Of a stretch of 64,000 nucleotides of DNA, positions 59,562 through 64,000 are shown piece by piece. This DNA comes from Lachnospiraceae bacterium (GTDB taxonomy: Bacteria > Bacillota > Clostridia > Lachnospirales > Lachnospiraceae). The stretch's first letter is position 1. Each line of letters opens with the position of its first letter. The translations under genes were made by a program, and so were the position numbers. The notes below the pieces were generated by a model. It did no database searches and was not told where the DNA came from. It worked only from the letters and a program-made list of their open reading frames with translations. The stretch lies in the NCBI GenBank assembly GCA_016290905.1, contig JAEEVO010000004.1, positions 1 through 64,000 on the forward strand. Direction: 5' to 3'.

Positions 59562-60023
59562 TCAGTCTTCAAAAATCCGATTCTCCACATCCTTAATCTG
59601 ATCATTTGTTACCAAGACAGCAGTACGGCTTGAAACAGGACTCCCCCATGATATTACCGATACCTTTTCTTTGGGTATCTTATATGTAGCGAGAATCAGT
59701 TTCATATCTTCCGGACTCACACCTTCACCAAGTCCCATCTCAATTTTTTCTCTTGTATTATACACATCTTTATCATATTGATATAGTATTCCAGAAAGCA
59801 AGCCACATTGTATGGAATCCCTTTCATGTTGCCATACGCACACGGTAAGCCCATCATCAGAGTTTAAATTAAACCATTGAAAATTTTTTGCTTTTAATCG
59901 TTCAATTTTATCATTGTTTTCTTTCACAATAATCATTTTCCGGATAAATAATCCCATAAAAACAATTACCATACATGTCCCAAATATAATAACCACTCTG
60001 ATTATAAATATCTTTTTGTGCAT
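59562..60023 (-). CDS. Single-pass membrane protein in the second sigma operon
   Basis: ATG 60023 (MHKKIFIIRVVI...) has AGGAGA six bases upstream, 12 codons inside the tracked ORF. The 153-residue protein has one transmembrane helix (IRVVIIFGTCMVIVFMGLFI) and an extracellular domain of about 110 residues with no recognised family (NFQWFNLNSDDGLTVCVWQ...VISWGSPVSSRTAVLV). Probably co-transcribed with the sigma 2 and anti-sigma 2 genes. Confidence 0.65.
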   Translation of the reverse strand: MHKKIFIIRVVIIFGTCMVIVFMGLFIRKMIIVKENNDKIERLKAKNFQWFNLNSDDGLTVCVWQHERDSIQCGLLSGILYQYDKDVYNTREKIEMGLGEGVSPEDMKLILATYKIPKEKVSVISWGSPVSSRTAVLVTNDQIKDVENRIFED

Positions 60024-60099
60024 ATGCTTTCTCCTCACTTTTTTCAAGAAAATAAACACAACTACTCTTTTTTAAGCTTTATACCATAAATGATAATAG

Positions 60100-60539
60100 T
60101 TAATATGTCACTGTATTTCCGTCAACATTGAACGATTCAGCTCCAAATCCCGGCGCCTCTGCATATACAGACATCCAAACTCTGTATGTTCCGTGAGACA
60201 CGCCGGTTGTATCTGTGCCCTGTAGTTTTTTCCCACCGGTGTGATTCCATGAAGCATAACTCTGCCAAGATCCACTTACCAGTTTTTCAAGATATACTGT
60301 TATGCTTGTTGACGTATTTTCAAATTTTCCTTTTACATTATATGATATTGATGCACATCCGGATGATGATATTGACAAATTACAGAAAGCATCCTCCACT
60401 ACAACATAAGGTTGATCCTCTTCAATCTCTATAGGTTCTTCAATTTCATTACCAGATACGCTTATGTTTGTATATATCATAAAAATTGCACAAATACATA
60501 TGACATATCGACTTAATCTTATTAAAAACTCTTTTTCAT
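60100..60539 (-). pseudogene. Secreted small protein with a frameshift in its signal peptide (A-tract)
   Basis: The tracked ORF (60100-60480) begins at an internal ATG without a ribosome binding site. Upstream, AAGGAG lies properly before ATG 60539, which reads MKKSF-stop. One added A in the five-A run at 60532-60536 would join it in frame: MKKEFLIRLSRYVICICAI..., a complete signal peptide leading into ISVSGNEIEEP. The mature ~110 residues (ISYNVKGKFENTSTSITVYLEK...) look like a small beta-sandwich. It is a broken gene, a phase-variable gene or a sequencing error. Confidence 0.65.
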
Positions 60540-60577
60540 AAGAATCTCCTTTCCACTAAGTGATCTATTTCCCTTTT

Positions 60578-61270
60578 TCATTCACCGCACAGCATCTTTA
60601 TCAATGTTTCTTTATCCACATCTGAGGAAATTAAATCATAAACGTATTTGCCATCAGTAACAATAAGATAGTAACAAGTATCACCCCACTTGCTATCTTC
60701 TATTAGCACCCCGGAATACTCTCCAAAAGCTACATTTTCACTTTTTCCATGCTCAGCTCCGTAATGTGTTTTTACCCAAGTCACAATTTGACTATAATCA
60801 ATGAATTTATTACCTTTTCTATAACTAATAGCATATGATGTATCCGTCCTGCCTTCATATTCTTTTTCAAACCCTTCGGGTACCCAGACAGGCTCATAGC
60901 AGTTTTCAATAACTTTCGGAGGTTCTTCTCCATTCATATCTCTGTCATCAAACGTAACCTCGGTATGGTTATCGAGTTCCTTAACCTTTAATCTATTGAT
61001 ATATCCCATAACCAGAGAGAAACCGCATAATCCGACAGCAACACATACTATAGTTATCAAGCATGCTGCTTTGCTGAATTGCAGGCTTCCGATATGCCAG
61101 ATCGATCTTTCTTTTGGGGACGCTGATTGCGGGCATTCTTCCCTGTACCCGGAAATATCCATAGATTGGAGAATTTCTTCTACTTTCTGGGAATCGTCTG
61201 CAGATAGTCCGGTTTCACCATAATAAAGCTTTATAGCCTCTTTCATTGTCCGGTCTTTTTCTTCTTTCAT
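60578..61270 (-). CDS. Membrane anti-sigma factor with DUF4367 domain
   Basis: ATG 61270 (MKEEKDRTMKEAIK...) has GAGGGG upstream, 17 codons inside the tracked ORF, giving 230 residues. A cytoplasmic helical part (KLYYGETGLSADDSQKVEEIL) is followed by one transmembrane helix (ACLITIVCVAVGLCGFSLVM) and an extracellular DUF4367 domain (YEPVWVPEGFEKEYEGR...IVTWVKTHYG...DTCYYLIVTDGKYVYDLIS). DUF4367 occurs in anti-sigma proteins of Firmicutes. It directly follows sigma 2. Confidence 0.8.
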   Translation of the reverse strand: MKEEKDRTMKEAIKLYYGETGLSADDSQKVEEILQSMDISGYREECPQSASPKERSIWHIGSLQFSKAACLITIVCVAVGLCGFSLVMGYINRLKVKELDNHTEVTFDDRDMNGEEPPKVIENCYEPVWVPEGFEKEYEGRTDTSYAISYRKGNKFIDYSQIVTWVKTHYGAEHGKSENVAFGEYSGVLIEDSKWGDTCYYLIVTDGKYVYDLISSDVDKETLIKMLCGE

Positions 61271-61313
61271 ACCACCCCTCACTCCTGCAAATATTCCGAT
61301 TTTTTCTGTATAA

Positions 61314-61883
61314 TTATACATTTGTTTGCCACCCTTTCCTTAGGAATACCTTTCTCAAAACTGCGATGCTCCGATACACCCTTTTCTTTGCCGCATCCTC
61401 GCTTATCCCGTGCTTTTCCGCAATCTGCTTCATCGTCAACTCTTCATAAAAGTATTCTTTTATATACTTCCGATGCTTTTCGCTCAACCTGTCCAACGCT
61501 TCCAACAGGTCGATTACCTCATACTTCTTCAGAACCGTGTTCTCAAAAGACTCAACACTGAAGCCGTCATCGTTTTCTTCAATTTCATCAAGAGGGATTT
61601 CATGAGATTTTATCTGCCGGTTCTTTCTGTATGCATCGATAGTAAAGTGTCTGACGACCTTTAAAACATAGTGCCGTGTTTTTTCCTCATTCTTGCCCAC
61701 TTTATCTAAGTTTCGGGCAAGATAAGAAAATGCTGACTGACATGCGTCCCGTGCAAGCTCTGAGTCCCTCAGCACACTGTATGCTACTTCTACGGCAATA
61801 CGGCAATATTTATCATATAATTCATCAAAAATGATATCCGGATTATCATTTGACTTTTTCATAATATCTGCTAAATACACCAA
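61314..61883 (-). CDS. Second ECF-type RNA polymerase sigma factor
   Basis: 189 residues. Region 2 (YCRIAVEVAYSVLRDSELARDACQSAFSYLARNL) and region 4 helix-turn-helix (LTMKQIAEKHGISEDAAKKRVYRSI) are both clear. The tracked start is TTG 61883; ATG 61862 (MKKSNDN...) is also possible, and neither has a strong ribosome binding site. Upstream motif e suggests autoregulation. Only distantly similar to sigma 1. Confidence 0.9.
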   Translation of the reverse strand: MVYLADIMKKSNDNPDIIFDELYDKYCRIAVEVAYSVLRDSELARDACQSAFSYLARNLDKVGKNEEKTRHYVLKVVRHFTIDAYRKNRQIKSHEIPLDEIEENDDGFSVESFENTVLKKYEVIDLLEALDRLSEKHRKYIKEYFYEELTMKQIAEKHGISEDAAKKRVYRSIAVLRKVFLRKGWQTNV

Positions 61884-61956
61884 ACGGCTTTTGACCTTTC
61901 GATTTATTGATCCTTTTCTCCCTCTATTATATATAGCGTATAAAATGCAAAAAAGG

Positions 61957-61981
61957 GACGAATTTTTTCAAAAAAGTTGTT
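61957..61981 (-). promoter_or_regulatory. ECF-type promoter motif, site e (sigma 2)
   Basis: Minus-strand ACAACTTTTTTGAAAAAATT followed by CGTC: an AAC -35 core and a CGTC -10 core, 15 bases apart. It differs from the GTTAC motif of sites a to d. Confidence 0.5.
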
Positions 61982-62011
61982 TTCGGTATATATCATTACC
62001 ATTTTCAAATC

Positions 62012-62044
62012 AAAAAGGACGATAGCCATATCGGTTATCATCCT
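62012..62044 (-). terminator. Terminator of the alpha/beta hydrolase gene
   Basis: Minus-strand GGATGATAACC and GGCTATCGTCC pair (with G-T) and are followed by TTTTTG. Confidence 0.8.
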
Positions 62045-62097
62045 TCATCTCGTATGAACCATAGGGACGGGGTTAGTGGTCCATTTGTTTATAAATA

Positions 62098-62133
62098 TCA
62101 CCTCGAAAACGCCTTAAAGTGTTTTCGAGGTGA
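62098..62133. repeat. Dispersed repeat variant, perfect hairpin
   Basis: TCACCTCGAAAACGC-CTTAAAG-TGTTTTCGAGGTGA: the first hairpin of the repeat family in a nearly perfect ~14-bp stem form, just after the stop codon of the alpha/beta hydrolase. Confidence 0.8.
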
Positions 62134-62138
62134 CTTAA

Positions 62139-63137
62139 TTAAAGATATGTTTTAAAAAATCCTTCAAGTTTATCAAACGGGATATAATCCTTATCTCCGC
62201 CATCATACAGGTCGGTATGGACAGCATCAGGGATGATCATAAGCTCTTTATTTTCCTTATACCTGCTGTCCTTTATCATATCGGCATATGCATCCTTTGA
62301 AAAATAACAGGAATGTGCCTTTTCTCCATGGATCAGCAGAACTGCGCTCCTTATCTCATTTGAATATTTTAATATGGGCTGGTTGATGAACGATTCACAG
62401 CCGATCACATTCCAGCCTCCGTTACTGTTGAGCGATCTTTTATGATATCCTCTGCCGGTCTTATAATAATCGTAATAATCTTTTACAAAGAAGGGAGCAT
62501 CCGAAGGCAGCGGATCTACCACTCCTCCGCCAAGCTTATACTCTCCCGCATTTAAGTCAGCAAGTCTCTGCGCACACATGGCTTTTCTTTTTTCGTAGCG
62601 TGCCTCCTCATTGTCTTCCGAATCAAAGTATCCCTTTGCATTTACACGTGTCATGTCATACATGGTGGATGCCACGGTAGCTTTAACCCTTGTATCTAAG
62701 GCTGCGGTATTGATAGCCAGTCCGCCCCAGCCGCATATCCCTATGATACCGATACGGTCCGGATCAACCTTATCATTTAATGACAGAAAATCAACCGCTG
62801 CCATAAAATCTTCCGTATTGATATCGGGAGAGGCCATATATCTGACATTTCCACCACTCTCCCCGGTAAAAGACGGATCAAATGCAATAGTAAGGAAACC
62901 TCTTTCCGCCATGGTCTGTGCATACAGGCCCGAGCACTGTTCTTTTACCGCACCGAAAGGTCCGCTCACAGCTATGGCAGGAAGCTTTCCTACAGCATTT
63001 TTAGGTACATACATATCTGCTGCCAAAGTAATACCATATCGATTTACGAAGGTTACTTTACTATGCTCTACTTTTTCACTCTTTTTAAATGTTTTATCCC
63101 ATTCGGAAACTAATTTCAGTTCTTCTTTTTTAATCAT
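62139..63137 (-). CDS. Alpha/beta hydrolase
   Basis: 332 residues, cytoplasmic. The oxyanion region AIAVSGPFGAVKEQ, FDPSFTGESGG, and DPDRIGIIGICGWGGLAIN, where the nucleophile elbow carries Cys in place of Ser as in dienelactone-hydrolase relatives, precede STMYDMTRV, LLIHGEKAHSCYF and the late histidine in PDAVHTDLYD. Members act on esters, xenobiotics or secondary metabolites; the substrate is unknown. It is flanked by two copies of the dispersed repeat family. Confidence 0.85.
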   Translation of the reverse strand: MIKKEELKLVSEWDKTFKKSEKVEHSKVTFVNRYGITLAADMYVPKNAVGKLPAIAVSGPFGAVKEQCSGLYAQTMAERGFLTIAFDPSFTGESGGNVRYMASPDINTEDFMAAVDFLSLNDKVDPDRIGIIGICGWGGLAINTAALDTRVKATVASTMYDMTRVNAKGYFDSEDNEEARYEKRKAMCAQRLADLNAGEYKLGGGVVDPLPSDAPFFVKDYYDYYKTGRGYHKRSLNSNGGWNVIGCESFINQPILKYSNEIRSAVLLIHGEKAHSCYFSKDAYADMIKDSRYKENKELMIIPDAVHTDLYDGGDKDYIPFDKLEGFFKTYL

Positions 63138-63210
63138 AATCCGGTCTCCTCTATAATATGTACTGTTTTAAATTTCTGTTACTTACTGATACTTTTACAC
63201 TATTTTCAAT

Positions 63211-63275
63211 GTCACCTTGAAAACACCTTCAGCGTTTTCTAAGAAAAAAATGATGCTTCGCATCTATTTTGTTGT
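63211..63275. repeat. Dispersed repeat, diverged copy 5
   Basis: GTCACCTTGAAAACACCTTCAGCGTTTTCT... ATGATGCTTCGCATCTATTTTGTTG keeps both halves of the 76-bp repeat with about a dozen changes. Confidence 0.7.
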
Positions 63276-63284
63276 AATGCTCTC

Positions 63285-64000
63285 TTAATTTTCAATTACA
63301 ACCGTCACATCGCCTCCGGACAGAAGGTCTTTCAGCTGACTTCCATCCATGCCCGTTATCTTTCCGAGCCTTGTATAACTCCAGGAATTACTTCCATAGA
63401 ATATCACCATCTTATCACCCGAATAAAGGACAATATCCCCGGCTGATGTAGAAGTCTGCACATCGTTTCTCGGCAGGCTTTTCCCGATCGGGCCGACCTG
63501 TTCAAATCCGCCGTACATTGACATATTTATTGTTACAGGGCCTGTTTTTGCCATTTCCTTTAATGCCGCTACAGATTCATTTTCTTCCCATTTAACGGTT
63601 ACTTCCGTATTTCCTATCTTCAATCTCATATCTGTCTCTGTCTTTTCGTCTTTTTTATCCGAACTGTCAGCTGTTCCCGCTTCTTTACCGATCCACTCTT
63701 CTATATCTTTTTCGGATGATCGTGTAAGGTCTTTTCCTGCCTTAACTGTGGCACCTTCTGCCATGTCTCTTATATGCTGCATGCTTCCGGAGATCCCGCT
63801 GCTTCCGGATGTACAGAACGGTATCAGAGTTTTACCTTCCATACTGTATTTTGAAAGGAATGTCCTGATCACTCCGGGTTCCTTTCCCCACCAGATAGGG
63901 TAACCGAGATATATGGTTTTATACCGGTCCAGATTCTTTATCACAGTAGCTATCGAAGGTTTTGAATCTGCCGCCTGTTCCTTATTGGCCCGGCATTCAC
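63285..64000 (-). CDS. Flavodoxin fused to cyclophilin-like domain (partial, runs off right edge)
   Basis: The tracked start (GTG 63944) is internal: the frame stays open to base 64000, so the N-terminus is outside. The visible flavodoxin half has YKTIYLGYPIWWGKEPGVIR and FCTSGSSGISGSMQ, the FMN-contact loops. After a charged linker (DSSDKKDEKTET) comes a cyclophilin-like fold (MRLKIGNTEVTVKWEENESV...GGFEQVGPIGKSLP...GDIVLYSGDKMVIFYGSNSWSYTRLG). Such fusions are common in gut Clostridia and likely act in redox chemistry. Confidence 0.85.
   Translation of the reverse strand, partial: ECRANKEQAADSKPSIATVIKNLDRYKTIYLGYPIWWGKEPGVIRTFLSKYSMEGKTLIPFCTSGSSGISGSMQHIRDMAEGATVKAGKDLTRSSEKDIEEWIGKEAGTADSSDKKDEKTETDMRLKIGNTEVTVKWEENESVAALKEMAKTGPVTINMSMYGGFEQVGPIGKSLPRNDVQTSTSAGDIVLYSGDKMVIFYGSNSWSYTRLGKITGMDGSQLKDLLSGGDVTVVIEN

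Noticed and set aside
62052-62085. GGGACGGGGTTAGTGGTCC-containing segment as a transposon end
   Set aside because: No second copy, inverted partner or transposase is visible in the window.

Overview
The window looks like chromosome of a low-to-moderate GC Gram-positive anaerobe of the Clostridia, most likely a Lachnospiraceae member. Pointers are an F-type ATP synthase operon, a Trp T-box in front of a TrpB2-type synthase, an FMN riboswitch in front of an ECF riboflavin transporter (RibU), the MEP-pathway gene ispD, a CBS-type manganese pyrophosphatase, AGGAGG-type ribosome binding sites, and many secreted DUF6273, beta-propeller and BspA-like leucine-rich-repeat proteins. No phage, insertion sequence or CRISPR array was recognised. 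The assignment rests on gene content; no 16S gene is present, although the left edge appears to hold the promoter and leader of an rRNA operon running out of the window.

Layout. 0-6 kb: rRNA-type promoter, Nudix hydrolase, glnS, EamA transporter, Mn-pyrophosphatase, two tRNA-Ser genes. 6-14 kb: cyclase-fold hydrolase, zinc-ribbon membrane protein, DUF6273 secreted protein, a BlaR1-like C-terminal remnant, cysK, a RelB/DinJ antitoxin with a truncated YafQ-like toxin, and an alpha-L-fucosidase. 14.5-22.2 kb: a long minus-strand operon tsaE-tsaB-rimI-rnz-(membrane protein)-tsaD-ispD-alpha-galactosidase, joining t6A tRNA modification, tRNA 3' processing, isoprenoid synthesis and glycan use. 22.3-26.9 kb: ribU with its riboswitch, a YcxB-like protein, an L,D-transpeptidase with Ig-like domains, an MBL-fold hydrolase and a cysteine-rich XRE regulator. 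26.9-33.4 kb: the atp operon atpB-E-F-A-G-D-C, which has no free delta gene; atpA instead carries an N-terminal extension resembling the delta C-terminal domain. 33.4-35.8 kb: repeats in the atp leader, trpB2 and its T-box. 35.8-43.6 kb: an AIM24-ExbB-ExbD-like operon with three small membrane or secreted proteins, a beta-helix protein and a coiled-coil membrane protein.

43.6-62 kb is the accessory core: a mosaic of paralogous secreted proteins, gene fragments and dispersed repeats, governed by two ECF sigma/anti-sigma modules. In the first module the anti-sigma-like membrane anchor is fused to a complete extracellular serpin, and a second, lipoprotein serpin follows. A shared ECF-type promoter motif (GTTAC, 16-17 nt, CGTC) occurs upstream of the sigma gene itself, two large anchored proteins and a DUF6273 protein. 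I infer a surface-stress or protease-sensing regulon, and this is the best candidate here for an undescribed system. 62-64 kb: an alpha/beta hydrolase and a flavodoxin-cyclophilin-like protein running off the right edge.

All family assignments come from reading motifs by eye; no database search, structure prediction or alignment was run.
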